Source: Desulfovibrio sp. UCD-KL4C (GTDB taxonomy: Bacteria; Desulfobacterota; Desulfovibrionia; Desulfovibrionales; Desulfovibrionaceae). Taken from it: DNA of 64,000 bases. Within the stretch, counting starts at the first letter, position 1. The number at the start of each line of letters is the position of its first letter. Location: positions 1,312,843 to 1,376,842 of the forward strand of contig NZ_VCNC01000001.1 of NCBI RefSeq assembly GCF_006210265.1. Reading direction: 5' to 3'. Below, piece after piece: positions 45,562 to 54,553 of this stretch. The position numbers and the translations under genes are program-made. Under the pieces are notes generated by a model, which saw only the letters and a list, made by a program, of their open reading frames with translations, made no database searches and was not told where the DNA came from.

Positions 45562-46089
45562 CTAAAACATATCAAAGTATGGCCGGACTGCCTCGATATC
45601 TGCTTTCGGAGCTTGCCTCATTGATTCAGCTGCCTGCATTACGGCTTTCATTTGCTGTTTCATTGCATCCTTCTGTTCAGGTGACATATCGGGATCAGAA
45701 TCGATCTGAGCAATTGCTGCGCTCATGTTGTCCGTTACGTCTGTTTGCTGTTGCTCCATAGCTATTGAAACAAAAGCTTTTAATACTCTGCTGTATGTCT
45801 CAGACCAAGTTAGCTCAGAAAATCCGTTGTTCTCAATTATTTGTTTAGCTTCAGCACTGTAACTGTATATAAGAGCACATTCTTTTTTCATCATTTTCGG
45901 ATCTAAGGTATCGTTATGTGAAGTCACTGCTGCATTCATTTCTTTGTCTATTTGATCCATATGAGGAGCAAGCTGTTTCATTGTAGTAATCACTCTTTCA
46001 ATTTGATCAGAAGTTAGAGGAGAAGCAGCATAAGATAATGAGGTTAACGAAAGAATAAGTGTTATAGTAAGTAGCATTTTTTTAAGCAT
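45562..46089 (-). CDS. Secreted protein of unknown function
   Basis: The 175-residue protein has a clean Sec signal peptide (MLKKMLLTITLILSLTSLSYA, cleaved near residue 21). The mature part is almost entirely helical and rich in Met and Gln (MEQQQTDVTDNM, MKQQMKAVMQ), with no cysteine pair or known motif that I recognise. It is likely periplasmic. A GGATCAT-type ribosome binding site lies before the ATG. No neighbour suggests a role. Confidence 0.7.
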   Translation of the reverse strand: MLKKMLLTITLILSLTSLSYAASPLTSDQIERVITTMKQLAPHMDQIDKEMNAAVTSHNDTLDPKMMKKECALIYSYSAEAKQIIENNGFSELTWSETYSRVLKAFVSIAMEQQQTDVTDNMSAAIAQIDSDPDMSPEQKDAMKQQMKAVMQAAESMRQAPKADIEAVRPYFDMF

Positions 46090-46209
46090 ATGATCCTCCG
46101 ATTAAGTTAAATTTTTAGTAAATTCAGAAGTTATACATATATTTATTTTAATATTACTCCAAGAATAAAATGCTGTTCGGTGTGTAGTTAATTAATATTT
46201 ATAAGCTGC

Positions 46210-46247
46210 AAAAATACATAAAGCCCTGCTTTTTCAAGCAGGGCTTT
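46210..46247 (-). terminator. Terminator after glnN
   Basis: AAAGCCCTGCTT pairs with AAGCAGGGCTTT around a four-base loop. On the minus strand the stem is followed by ATGTATTTTT, giving a short U-run. Confidence 0.8.
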
Positions 46248-46284
46248 ATGATATATGGAGGCCTAAGGGTGTATCTAACTTTTA

Positions 46285-48471
46285 TTACTTTATGAAGAGC
46301 ATTTCGGAGTAGCTTGGGAGTGACCAGAGGTCGTCAGCTACAACATTTTCAAGGCAGTCTGCATATTTGCGTACTTCAAGCATTGCAGGAAGGGCTGTGT
46401 AGCACATGTAATGGGCTTGTTTTGCAACATCTTCTTCAGTGTTGTTATCCATAATCTTTTGAAGATTTACAATTGCAGCCTGCATTTTTCTAAGGTCATC
46501 AGTTACTTCTTCAAGAACATCAGTTGTGAAAGGTACTCCGATTGACTTCATGTTAGCACATGTTTCGGCCAGTTCTTTCTGGTAACGGACAGCACTTGGG
46601 AATATCTGAGTTTTTGCAATTTTTATAGTAAGCGCAGCTTCGGTTACGATAGCCTGATTGTACTGCTCAAGGTAGATTTCTTTGCGGCTTTCCAGTTCTT
46701 CTTTTGTGAAGACGCTGTACTTTGTGAACATTTCAACTGATTCAGGTGCAGTAATAGCAGGAATTGCTTCAGCAGAAGTTGGCAGGTTAGGTAGTCCACG
46801 GACTTCTGTTGCTTCTTTATGCCATTCAGCGGAGTAACCGTCACCGTCAAAGAGAATGGAGCTATGCTTGTCCATAATATCTTTGATTACTTTCTGAACT
46901 GCTCCGTTGAGTTTAGATGGGTCACCTTTGGTTGCATTTTCAAGTTCAGTTGCAATATAATCCAAAGATTCAGCCATCATTGTGTTCAACGCAACCTGAG
47001 GTCCGGCAATGGATGCATTTGAACCTACGGCTCTGAATTCAAAGCGGTTACCTGTGAAAGCAAATGGGCTTGTGCGGTTACGGTCGCCTGCATCTCTTGG
47101 AAGAGTAGGCAATGTGTCTACGCCGACTTTCAGGAATCCTGAACTTGTTGGGGTAGGTGAGTTGCCTTCCTGAATTTTTTTGAAAATTTCAGTTAAGTGT
47201 TTTCCAAGGAAAATGGACATGATTGCTGGAGGTGCTTCGTTAGCACCGAGACGATGGTCGTTGCTTGCAGAAGCTACAACTGCACGGAGAAGTTTGCTGT
47301 GAGTATGAACTGCACGGATAGTAGCAGCGCAGAAAATCAGGAACTGAGCATTTTCATGAGGATTTTCGCCTGGATTGAAAAGACTACCGTGTCCTTCACA
47401 ACTTAGGGAATAGTTGAGATGCTTACCGGAACCATTGATACCTGCGAATGGTTTTTCGTGTAGCAGACAAACCATACCATGCTTTTTAGCAATGGATTTG
47501 AGGGTGGTCATAAGCATCTGGTTATGGTCAGTAGCGAGGTTTGCATGTTCGTAAACAGGTGCAATTTCAAACTGTCCGGGAGCAACTTCGTTGTGACGAG
47601 TTTTTACTGGTACACCAAGTTTGTATAGTTCGTGTTCAACATCCATCATAAAAGATAAGACGCGGCGTGGAATTGCGCCAAAGTAATGATCGTCAAGTTC
47701 CTGTCCTTTCGCTGGCTTAGCTCCGAAAAGAGTTCTGCCGGAAAGCTGAAGGTCAGGGCGTGCGAAATAGAAGTTTCTATCTACAAGGAAGTATTCCTGC
47801 TCTGGGCCAGCGTTAGAAATAACGCGGTTTCCTGATTTATCACCGAAAAGATTCAAAATGCGCTGAGCCTGTTTATCCACAACCTGGTTTGCTCTGAGAA
47901 GAGGAGTCTTTTTGTCGAGAGCTTCCCCTTTCCAAGAAATAAATGCAGTTGGAATACAAAGGAAAGTTCCATTAGGATTTTCCAGAATATATGCAGGGCT
48001 TGTTACGTCCCATGCTGTGTATCCACGAGCTTCAAAAGTTGTGCGCAGTCCGCCGTTTGGAAAGCTGGATGCGTCAGGTTCACCCTGAATGAGAAGCTTG
48101 CCTTCAAATTCAGAGATAGCACTTCCTTTGCCGTCAGGGCTGAGGAAACCGTCATGTTTTTCAGCAGTTAAGCCAGTAAGAGGATAGAATACATGAGTAT
48201 AATGAGTCGCACCTTTTTCCATTGCCCATTCTTTCATTGCGTAAGCAACTGAATCGGCAATTGAAGGATCTATAGCTTCGCCTTTTTCGATAGTTTTTCT
48301 GAGAGATTTGTAAATAACTTTAGGAAGTCTCTCTTTCATTACTTTATCGTTAAAAACGTTACAGCCGAATAGATCTGTCGGTTTCATGTCCGCAAAGTTC
48401 AGCGGGGTTGCTGGTGGAGTATAGTTAGTTACTGCTGTGATTGCGTTCTGACGGGACTGGTTTGAACTCAT
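46285..48471 (-). CDS. glnN: Type III glutamine synthetase (GlnN)
   Basis: GSIII condenses glutamate and ammonia with ATP. The 728-residue length separates it from types I and II. The N-terminal GSIII domain ([19 protein letters not shown]) precedes the catalytic region with [35 protein letters not shown] and the family-specific [13 protein letters not shown] precedes the ATG. A sigma-54-like promoter lies about 90-100 bases upstream, and an amino-acid ABC transporter diverges from it. Both features fit nitrogen-limitation control. Confidence 0.96.
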   Translation of the reverse strand: MSSNQSRQNAITAVTNYTPPATPLNFADMKPTDLFGCNVFNDKVMKERLPKVIYKSLRKTIEKGEAIDPSIADSVAYAMKEWAMEKGATHYTHVFYPLTGLTAEKHDGFLSPDGKGSAISEFEGKLLIQGEPDASSFPNGGLRTTFEARGYTAWDVTSPAYILENPNGTFLCIPTAFISWKGEALDKKTPLLRANQVVDKQAQRILNLFGDKSGNRVISNAGPEQEYFLVDRNFYFARPDLQLSGRTLFGAKPAKGQELDDHYFGAIPRRVLSFMMDVEHELYKLGVPVKTRHNEVAPGQFEIAPVYEHANLATDHNQMLMTTLKSIAKKHGMVCLLHEKPFAGINGSGKHLNYSLSCEGHGSLFNPGENPHENAQFLIFCAATIRAVHTHSKLLRAVVASASNDHRLGANEAPPAIMSIFLGKHLTEIFKKIQEGNSPTPTSSGFLKVGVDTLPTLPRDAGDRNRTSPFAFTGNRFEFRAVGSNASIAGPQVALNTMMAESLDYIATELENATKGDPSKLNGAVQKVIKDIMDKHSSILFDGDGYSAEWHKEATEVRGLPNLPTSAEAIPAITAPESVEMFTKYSVFTKEELESRKEIYLEQYNQAIVTEAALTIKIAKTQIFPSAVRYQKELAETCANMKSIGVPFTTDVLEEVTDDLRKMQAAIVNLQKIMDNNTEEDVAKQAHYMCYTALPAMLEVRKYADCLENVVADDLWSLPSYSEMLFIK

Positions 48472-48558
48472 TTCAAAAAGCTCCTTGAGATTATTTAAAA
48501 TTAACCTCCGTTTTCACGGAGTATTTGGTACTTATTTGCAAAACATGATTTTTATAAA

Positions 48559-48574
48559 AGCAGAGAATGTGCCT
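48559..48574 (-). promoter_or_regulatory. Sigma-54-like promoter of glnN
   Basis: On the minus strand AGGCACATTCTCTGCT has GG and GC separated by ten bases, the required -24/-12 spacing, and matches GGCAC exactly. The -12 is CTGC instead of TTGC. Transcription would begin about 77 bases before the glnN ATG. Confidence 0.6.
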
Positions 48575-48590
48575 AAATGTATAAACATAT

Positions 48591-48609
48591 AAATAACAAC
48601 ATGTTATTT
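48591..48609. promoter_or_regulatory. 8-3-8 inverted repeat upstream of the glnN promoter
   Basis: AAATAACA and TGTTATTT form a perfect 8-bp inverted repeat with a three-base centre, about 18 bases upstream of the -24 element. It is an operator candidate. It does not match the NtrC consensus. Confidence 0.4.
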
Positions 48610-49052
48610 GGTTTTGATGTTTTTTTGTTAATCGTATTTTTACGAAAATGTTAAAAATAGGCTATGGATAAGCCTTGAAAGATACATTAATGTCATATTT
48701 TTTGAAATTGATCTCAAAATTGTAAGTCTACGGTTATTGGAATTTATTTTCAAATATGTCTAAGAGCTTTAGTAACTATAAAGATAGCTAGTTATCTGAA
48801 ACGCATAAGCTTTATTATGTTATTTTTTAGTGAATTGAAATGTTAAAAATAAATTTAATTATGTTTATTTTTTAAATTTTGAATCCTGTTATGTCTTTTT
48901 CAGTTGTTCTTGAAATCTTGAATTTTTGAAATATTAGTGTTAATAATTAAAAATTACGTATAATTTATGAGTGTTTTTTGAAACATCCGGATCAATCTTC
49001 AGTTGTTAATAGTGAAGATCTTAAAAAAAACAATGCCAGTTTAGGGGGTTTT

Positions 49053-49799
49053 ATGAAAAAATTATTGTCAATTTGTGTTGCTACTCTGCTAACTGTTTTG
49101 ATGGTTGGATCAGCTTTTGCTGATAAGTTAACTGTTGCTTGTGATACCAGTTTTCCTCCTTTTGAGTTCAAAGATCCTGCAACAGGAACACATACTGGAT
49201 TTGATGTTCAGCTTTGGGATGCAATTGCAAAAAAAATTGGAGCTGAATATACATTGCAGCCTATGGATTTTAATGGAATCATTCCAGGACTTCAATCAAA
49301 TCAGGTTGATGTAGGTATTGCAGGCATTACCATTAAACCTGCCCGCAGCAAAGTTGTCGATTTTTCAGATCCATACTACAATGCTGGTATCCTTATTCTT
49401 GTGAAAGCAGGTAATACTTCCATTAAAGATATTAAAGATCTTAAAGGAAAGGTTGTTGCAACTAAACTTGGCACAACTTCAGCTGACTTTGTTAAAGAAA
49501 ACTGCGGAGCTAAAGAAGTTAAACTTTTCCCTAATAGTGATGCTATGTTCATGGAACTTGTAGCCGGCGGAGCTGATGCAGTAATGTTTGACTCTCCTGT
49601 TATCGGTGACTATGTGCGTAAGGCTCCCAAAGGTCAGGTTGAAGTTGTCGGTCCATTGTATCAGGGACAGTCTTACGGAATCGCTTTTCCTAAAGGAAGT
49701 GCTCTTGTAGCAAAAGTTAATGCTGCTTTGAAAGAACTGCGCGCTAATGGCGAATATCGCACTCTTTATGTCAAATGGTTTGGATCAGAACCTAAATAA
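49053..49799 (+). CDS. Polar amino-acid ABC transporter, substrate-binding protein (GlnH-like)
   Basis: The 248-residue precursor starts at ATG 49053 after AGGGGG, with a signal peptide ending VGSAFA. The mature class II binding protein has VACDTSFPPFEFKDPATGTHTGFDVQL and GIAGITIKPARSKVVDFSDPYY, typical of glutamine, arginine and other polar amino-acid receptors. The neighbours encode the cognate permease and ATPase. The divergent glnN gene suggests glutamine as the ligand, but this is inference. Confidence 0.9.
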   Translation: MKKLLSICVATLLTVLMVGSAFADKLTVACDTSFPPFEFKDPATGTHTGFDVQLWDAIAKKIGAEYTLQPMDFNGIIPGLQSNQVDVGIAGITIKPARSKVVDFSDPYYNAGILILVKAGNTSIKDIKDLKGKVVATKLGTTSADFVKENCGAKEVKLFPNSDAMFMELVAGGADAVMFDSPVIGDYVRKAPKGQVEVVGPLYQGQSYGIAFPKGSALVAKVNAALKELRANGEYRTLYVKWFGSEPK

Positions 49800-49823
49800 T
49801 ATTTGTTTTTTTCTGTAATTTTA

Positions 49824-49846
49824 AGGGCGGCTTTATCGGCCGCCCT
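49824..49846 (+). terminator. Intercistronic hairpin after the binding-protein gene
   Basis: AGGGCGGC pairs with GCCGCCCT, and CATTCTTTT follows. The weak tail suggests partial termination or 3'-end protection, giving more binding protein than permease. Confidence 0.6.
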
Positions 49847-49872
49847 CATTCTTTTAAAAGGGTAGAGAAAGT

Positions 49873-50541
49873 ATGGCATTTGTATTTGAAACTTCAGTGT
49901 TCTGGGATACTTTCCCTATGCTTATGCGCGGACTCAAACTGACTATTGAGATCGCCGTAGGGGGATTGTTCTGCGGGTTTATACTTGGCAGTATTGCAGG
50001 GTTAATGAAACTTGCACAGTCCATTTTTACAAGAAAACTTGCTGGGGTCTATGTTGAAGCAATTCGCGGTACGCCTATGCTGGTACAAGCAATGTTTCTT
50101 TACTATGGTATACCTATGGCGGTGGGTGTTAGAATTACACCGATTACTGCCGGTATCATTATTATTGCTGTAAACTCCGGTGCGTATATCGCTGAAATTG
50201 TGCGCGGTGCTGTTCAGTCGATTGATCCCGGGCAAGTTGAAGCTGGCCGATCTATAGGGCTTACACGCTCTCAGACAATGCTCTATGTTGTGTGGCCACA
50301 GGCTTTAAAACGCATGATCCCACCTTTGGGTAACCAGTTTATTATCAGTTTGAAAGATACTTCTTTGTTGATGGTTATCGGTGTCGGTGAGCTTATGAGA
50401 ACAGGGCAGGAAATCACATCCGTCAACTTCAGAGCTTTTGAAGTATATCTTGCTGTCGCCTGTGTATATCTTGTAATGACTCTTTCAATAGCCCAAGCTA
50501 TGAAAATGTTAGAGAAAAAGCTTAACACCTCCCGGAGATAG
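49873..50541 (+). CDS. Polar amino-acid ABC transporter, permease
   Basis: The 222-residue HisM/GlnP-type permease has about five membrane helices. The ATPase-coupling EAA loop appears as [34 protein letters not shown] (key residues EAxRxxGxx at about 117-125). It also has [20 protein letters not shown]. It forms one transport unit with the binding protein and the ATPase, whose start lies four bases after its stop. Confidence 0.93.
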   Translation: MAFVFETSVFWDTFPMLMRGLKLTIEIAVGGLFCGFILGSIAGLMKLAQSIFTRKLAGVYVEAIRGTPMLVQAMFLYYGIPMAVGVRITPITAGIIIIAVNSGAYIAEIVRGAVQSIDPGQVEAGRSIGLTRSQTMLYVVWPQALKRMIPPLGNQFIISLKDTSLLMVIGVGELMRTGQEITSVNFRAFEVYLAVACVYLVMTLSIAQAMKMLEKKLNTSRR

Positions 50542-50545
50542 AACT

Positions 50546-51277
50546 GTGATTAAAATTAAGAATTTACATAAAAATTTCGGGAATCTTCAAGTCATCAAAG
50601 GAATTGATTTACACGTTAAGTCTGGGGAAGTTGTCTGTATAATCGGCCCATCAGGGTCAGGCAAGTCAACGGTTTTAAGGTGTATTAATAAGCTTGAGGT
50701 TCCTAGTTCAGGAACTATTTTTGTTGATGGTTATGATATCATGGATAAGCAGACGGATATCAATAAAGTCCGTACCGAAGCAGGTATGGTTTTTCAGCAG
50801 TTTAATCTTTTTCCACATATGACTATTTTGGAAAATGTTACTCTTGGTCCTATCAAAGTTCGTAACATGAATAAAAGCGACGCTAATGAACTTGGGCTAA
50901 AACTTCTTGATAAAGTCGGCTTGAAAGAAAAAGCCATTAATTATCCAGATCAGCTTTCCGGTGGGCAGAAACAGCGGATTGCTATTGCCAGATCCCTTGC
51001 ATTGCAGCCTAAAGTTATCCTTTTTGACGAGCCTACTTCTGCCTTAGATCCTGAACTTGTAGGTGAAGTTTTGGATGTAATGCAGAAACTTGCCAGAGAA
51101 GGAATGACCATGATCGTTGTTACTCACGAAATGGGGTTTGCTAAAGAAGTAGCAGACAGGGTTATTTTCATTGATGAAGGCGTTATTCAAGAAGAAGGTA
51201 GTCCTGAAGATTTTTTCACTAATCCTAAGAATCCAAGATTAAAAGACTTTTTGGGTAAAGTTGTTTCGCATCTTTAG
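50546..51277 (+). CDS. Polar amino-acid ABC transporter, ATP-binding protein (GlnQ-like)
   Basis: The 243-residue ATPase starts at a GTG with GGAGA seven bases upstream. Walker A is GPSGSGKST (about 33-41), the signature is LSGGQKQRI, Walker B is [14 protein letters not shown] and the switch is VVTHEM. The [20 protein letters not shown] run is typical of GlnQ/HisP proteins. It ends the operon and is followed by a strong terminator. Confidence 0.94.
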   Translation: MIKIKNLHKNFGNLQVIKGIDLHVKSGEVVCIIGPSGSGKSTVLRCINKLEVPSSGTIFVDGYDIMDKQTDINKVRTEAGMVFQQFNLFPHMTILENVTLGPIKVRNMNKSDANELGLKLLDKVGLKEKAINYPDQLSGGQKQRIAIARSLALQPKVILFDEPTSALDPELVGEVLDVMQKLAREGMTMIVVTHEMGFAKEVADRVIFIDEGVIQEEGSPEDFFTNPKNPRLKDFLGKVVSHL

Positions 51278-51302
51278 CCCATACTATAAAAATGATTATT
51301 TC

Positions 51303-51337
51303 AAGGCGGTATCTCTAAGAGGTGCCGCCTTTTTTTG
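51303..51337 (+). terminator. Terminator after the amino-acid transporter operon
   Basis: AAGGCGGTATCT pairs with AGGTGCCGCCTT (one mismatch region) around a short loop and is followed by seven T. Confidence 0.88.
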
Positions 51338-51426
51338 TGCTTGCTTCTTAATAAAGAGTTGACGGATTAGGTTATATACTAAATAAAATTAATGTAGTCC
51401 TAAACCTCAAATTATGGAGTAGCTTT

Positions 51427-52002
51427 ATGAAGAAGTTTTTATGCTGTAATCTCGTCGCTCTGATCTTTATGGTTTTTAGCTCAACCGTATTTGCAGTTAA
51501 CTCTCCGGAGATGCGTGGTACATGGGGAGGGACCGTTAAGCTGATAACTAAAGATGGTGATGTCAGGGATAACAAAGCTGTTTTCGTTATTAATAAACAA
51601 GATGGCGACATGTTTTCCGGCTACAAAATTTGGTTTGCAGATAAAACTGGAAATGCTCTGACTGAACCATTCTGTGGTATCATTGATGCAGATGGCTCGC
51701 ATCTTTATTTTGCTGAAGGGGATGACGGGTATACATTGGGAATAATAACTGGAAAGCAGACGATTTCGTTATATTATCTTGAGAGTGGCAGAAAGGCTAA
51801 AGCTATCAAGTATGACCTTGAAAGAGTTCGTTTTACCAGAGGGTTTATTGATATTGATAAAAATGGTGATAAAACTATAATTCGTTCTGAAGTAGTGCAT
51901 GTATATCCGTTAAATGCCGAGCGAATTATGCGTGAAGCTGATGTGAATAAAGACGGAAAACTAAGTAAAAATGAGTGGAATAATTGGAAAAAGGGAAAAT
52001 AG
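51427..52002 (+). CDS. Secreted protein with C-terminal EF-hand motifs
   Basis: The 191-residue protein has a Sec signal peptide ending STVFA (about residue 23). A beta-rich central domain begins MRGTWGGTVKLIT. Two EF-hand-like calcium loops follow: DIDKNGDKTIIRSE (imperfect) and the canonical DVNKDGKLSKNEW near the C-terminus. It is probably periplasmic or extracellular and calcium-binding. I do not recognise the central domain. The gene stands alone between two terminators, with GGAG before the ATG. Confidence 0.75.
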   Translation: MKKFLCCNLVALIFMVFSSTVFAVNSPEMRGTWGGTVKLITKDGDVRDNKAVFVINKQDGDMFSGYKIWFADKTGNALTEPFCGIIDADGSHLYFAEGDDGYTLGIITGKQTISLYYLESGRKAKAIKYDLERVRFTRGFIDIDKNGDKTIIRSEVVHVYPLNAERIMREADVNKDGKLSKNEWNNWKKGK

Positions 52003-52024
52003 TCGTCAAAAAAGTGATTTTATT

Positions 52025-52056
52025 AAGACGTAATCAGCCAGATTACGTCTTTTTTT
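52025..52056 (+). terminator. Terminator after the EF-hand gene
   Basis: AAGACGTAATC pairs perfectly with GATTACGTCTT around AGCCA, and six or more T follow. Confidence 0.9.
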
Positions 52057-52337
52057 ATGAAGAAAAATGATTTTTAATTACTGATTTGTGATGAAAAAAT
52101 ATAAAAAACTCTAAATTATAAATAAAATACTTTTGTATCGCATTTGAAAAAAAAGTTCTTTTTGCCAAGAATATTTTAATTTAAATTGCCCATAACTTTT
52201 CACTTAGATTTATTTTTTTACATTTCAGTATGGCTTAGAAACTGGTGGCAACTCTGTTAGCATGTAAAGAGTCTGATCCTATTGCACTGGCCTCCATAAT
52301 TTTTTTGTAACAACTGAGCAGTTGCAAATAATTTCAC
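52057..52337. other. AT-rich gap between the EF-hand terminator and the Dcu gene
   Basis: With the terminator, the gene-free stretch is 335 bases. Apart from a CAACTG/CAGTTG repeat near 52312-52325 I see nothing. No U-tract terminator for the minus-strand Dcu gene is visible here. Confidence 0.5.
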
Positions 52338-53651
52338 TTAAAAAACAATTTGTGCAAGAAAATATCCGATAACTGTTGCTGTTCCAACGCCGATTAATCC
52401 AGGGAACATAAAGCTATGATTTAGCACATATTTGCCAATATGAGTTGTACCTGTTCGATCAAAACTAATCGCTGCAAGGTCGCTTGGGTAGAATGGAAAG
52501 AAGAAATATGCATAGCAGGATGGCAGAACCCCGATGAGCACTTCTTTCGGAATACCAAGTGAAAAACCGAGTGGTAACATAATCGTCAGAACTGCCGCCT
52601 GACTTTTTAAGAACATTGAAACAAAAAACATAGCGATAGCGAATGTCCAAGGGTGTAAATGGACAATTTCACTAATTAATCCGATTAGGTAAGGCTCATT
52701 ATAGTTGATTATGGTGTCACTCATCCAGGCAATACCAAAGATTGTTATGACAGCTGTCATTCCTGCAGTGAAAACACTGCTGTGAACAATTGTTTTAGGG
52801 GAAATATTTGTCATTAATAGAATTATTGCTCCAACTGAAAGCATCATAAACTGGATGGCTACTGACATTGTAACGCCTTTTGGGAGTAAATGCTTATTTA
52901 GCAGAGCAAGAATAATGACGGCGAAAATACCTAGAAGAAATACCGTTAAGCCTTTTTTGGCGGTAAAAGCTATTTTTTGTGACGATGAATCAGAATTTTC
53001 ACCTTCGACTTCTCGCAAGAAATCTGGGTTTTTAATTTTTTCTTGAAACTCTTCATCCTTATCTAAGTCTTTTCCTCGTTTGAGGCTCCATGTAGCTGAG
53101 GTGAGCATGCCGAGAAATGTTGAAGGAATTGTAACCATTAGAACATTGACCAGATTAATATCAACATTATTACTAGTCGCAGTGGCAAGTACAACCGCTG
53201 CCGCAGCAGCAATCGGGCTGGCTGTTATTCCCATTTGCGCTGCTACAGAAGAAACGGCTAAAGCGCGCTCAGGTCGAATGCCGTTTTTATAAGCAACATC
53301 GTAAATGACTGGAAGAAGGGGGTAAACAGAATGTCCTGTACCCACCAGCACAGTAAGTGAGAATGTGCAGATTGGTCCTAAATAAACAATGTTCTCAGGA
53401 TGTTTGCGCAGTATTTTTTCAGCAAATTTTACAAGGAGGCTAAGGCCACCTGTCGCTTCAAGCGTTGCAGATGCCGCCACTACAGAAATAATTATTAACA
53501 TTACACTGATAGGCGGGTGGCCTGGCTTAATTCCGAATACAAATACTAAAATAGAAACGCCAAGTCCGCCTAGTAGGCCGAATGCAACGCCTCCATAGCG
53601 AATTCCAATGAATATTATTGCAAGAAGAACAAGAAGGTGAATCCAAAACAT
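52338..53651 (-). CDS. Anaerobic C4-dicarboxylate transporter (DcuA/DcuB family)
   Basis: The 437-residue inner-membrane protein has about ten hydrophobic helices. GIRYGGVAFGLLGGLGVSILVF near the N-terminus and VGTGHSVYPLLPVIYDVA are typical of Dcu antiporters that exchange fumarate, malate, aspartate or succinate. The start at 53651 follows GAGGGGGG closely; a longer frame to 53681 is unlikely. An inverted repeat lies just upstream (53676-53699). In a sulfate reducer it could supply fumarate or aspartate. Confidence 0.9.
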   Translation of the reverse strand: MFWIHLLVLLAIIFIGIRYGGVAFGLLGGLGVSILVFVFGIKPGHPPISVMLIIISVVAASATLEATGGLSLLVKFAEKILRKHPENIVYLGPICTFSLTVLVGTGHSVYPLLPVIYDVAYKNGIRPERALAVSSVAAQMGITASPIAAAAAVVLATATSNNVDINLVNVLMVTIPSTFLGMLTSATWSLKRGKDLDKDEEFQEKIKNPDFLREVEGENSDSSSQKIAFTAKKGLTVFLLGIFAVIILALLNKHLLPKGVTMSVAIQFMMLSVGAIILLMTNISPKTIVHSSVFTAGMTAVITIFGIAWMSDTIINYNEPYLIGLISEIVHLHPWTFAIAMFFVSMFLKSQAAVLTIMLPLGFSLGIPKEVLIGVLPSCYAYFFFPFYPSDLAAISFDRTGTTHIGKYVLNHSFMFPGLIGVGTATVIGYFLAQIVF

Positions 53652-53675
53652 AAAACCCCCCTCTGTTATAAATAG

Positions 53676-53699
53676 TCTCATACTACGTAATGTATGAGA
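53676..53699. promoter_or_regulatory. Inverted repeat upstream of the Dcu gene
   Basis: TCTCATAC and GTATGAGA form a perfect 8-bp inverted repeat with an eight-base centre (itself containing TACGTA), 25-48 bases before the start codon. It may be an operator or a leader hairpin. Confidence 0.4.
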
Positions 53700-53764
53700 A
53701 TTTTTAAATCAAGCTAAGAGGGAGGTTTTGTGGATATTTCTATATAAAATAATTTATTTTGAGT

Positions 53765-54175
53765 TTATTTGATGCCCTTATCAATAAGAAATGCGCCAAA
53801 TTTTTTGTCAGTAACGAGAATATGATTTCGTAGCCAGTCAGCAAGGTATTTGAAAATTTTTATTGGTTCCAGAATCTCTTTTTCAGAGTCTTTCATGTTG
53901 TCTAAGGACGCTGCATATATAATGAAATGATTATGTAATTTTTTGTGGCTTTCTGAGTCTGGGTAGTCATACTGTTCCATGAGTTCTTCTTCTCTTGAAA
54001 AATGTTTCATGGCATATTGGCGCATATCCACAACCAATTCCTTTAACACTTTCTGCTCTTCCATCTGTTCAATTGATGCACAGGCTTTGTTGATCATTTC
54101 AATAAGTATTTTATGATCATCATCTATTTTTTTAATTCCAACCGAATAGTTTGCATTCCAAGTAAGTAAAGGCAT
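53765..54175 (-). CDS. Bacteriohemerythrin
   Basis: The 136-residue protein has the complete diiron hemerythrin ligand set: His in KIDDDHKIL, HFSREEELM (HxxxE), HKKLHNHF (HxxxH) and the C-terminal HILVTDKKF (HxxxxD). Bacterial members bind O2 and may sense or deliver it, or scavenge it in anaerobes. MPLLTW is the standard N-terminus, and AGGGG precedes this ATG at 54175, so the longer frame to 54259 is rejected. No fused signalling domain is present. Confidence 0.93.
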   Translation of the reverse strand: MPLLTWNANYSVGIKKIDDDHKILIEMINKACASIEQMEEQKVLKELVVDMRQYAMKHFSREEELMEQYDYPDSESHKKLHNHFIIYAASLDNMKDSEKEILEPIKIFKYLADWLRNHILVTDKKFGAFLIDKGIK

Positions 54176-54359
54176 ATTAGACCCCTTTTTAGCAATATTT
54201 ATACTGATCTTTATTTTAAGGCAAGAAGCTGTTTTGCTACCGCGAGTAAGAAACCGCAAGTTTTACGTTTTAAGGAACTAGTGCTGCGGATATTTTTAAA
54301 TTTTATTGCCTTGAACCGATTTTGATCAAACTTAGAAATAATAAAAAATATAATATGTC

Positions 54360-54388
54360 TTGACAAGATTGCCTTCCTACTAGATAAG
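54360..54388 (+). promoter_or_regulatory. Sigma-70-like promoter upstream of the RRM gene
   Basis: TTGACA (54360-54365) is followed after 17 bases by GATAAG (54383-54388); TAGATA at 54381 is an alternative -10. The -35 is perfect and the -10 moderate. Confidence 0.5.
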
Positions 54389-54394
54389 TATTTT

Positions 54395-54504
54395 CTACAC
54401 ACTAGCAACGCGCGTGGATGCGTGGTCGGAATGTGACCAAAGCTAGTTTAAATGAACAGGAATATCGAGGAGCAATGTGCATCTTGTACACTGCTCCTTT
54501 TTTT
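54395..54504 (+). ncRNA. Candidate small RNA (or attenuated leader) upstream of the RRM gene
   Basis: A promoter at 54360-54388 and a strong terminator at 54468-54504 delimit a transcript of about 105 nt. ACTAGC (54401-54406) pairs with GCTAGT (54442-54447), enclosing TGGTC (54423-54427) with GACCA (54435-54439). No open frame with a ribosome binding site is seen. It may be an independent sRNA or a leader that attenuates the RNA-binding protein gene. I do not recognise the family. Confidence 0.5.
54468..54504 (+). terminator. Terminator of the candidate sRNA before the RRM gene
   Basis: AGGAGCA pairs with TGCTCCT with an inner TGTGCA/TGTACA-like extension, and seven T follow. It ends 50 bases before the RRM start codon. 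Confidence 0.85.
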
Positions 54505-54553
54505 GTTGACGTGAAAGCGTCATCGTCTCAACAATTTTTTAGGAGAATATATA

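Larger units (their letters stand above)
48472..49052. other. Intergenic region between glnN and the amino-acid ABC transporter
   Basis: This 581-base, very AT-rich divergent region has a sigma-54-like promoter for glnN (48559-48574), an 8-3-8 inverted repeat (48591-48609) and a consensus TATAAT (48959-48964) ahead of the transporter genes. I see no gene in it. A 24-codon open extension before the binding-protein gene has no support. Confidence 0.6.
54176..54553. other. Intergenic region between hemerythrin and RRM genes
   Basis: This 378-base divergent region contains a consensus -35 promoter at 54360, a structured segment and a terminator at 54468-54504 (entered separately). A TGACG/CGTCA hairpin near 54506-54521 lies in the RRM-gene leader. 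I see no protein-coding gene. Confidence 0.6.

Noticed and set aside
48528-48543. Sigma-54-like TGGTAC...TTGC on the plus strand before the amino-acid transporter
   Set aside because: The GG-GC spacing is one base short and it lies over 500 bases from the gene.
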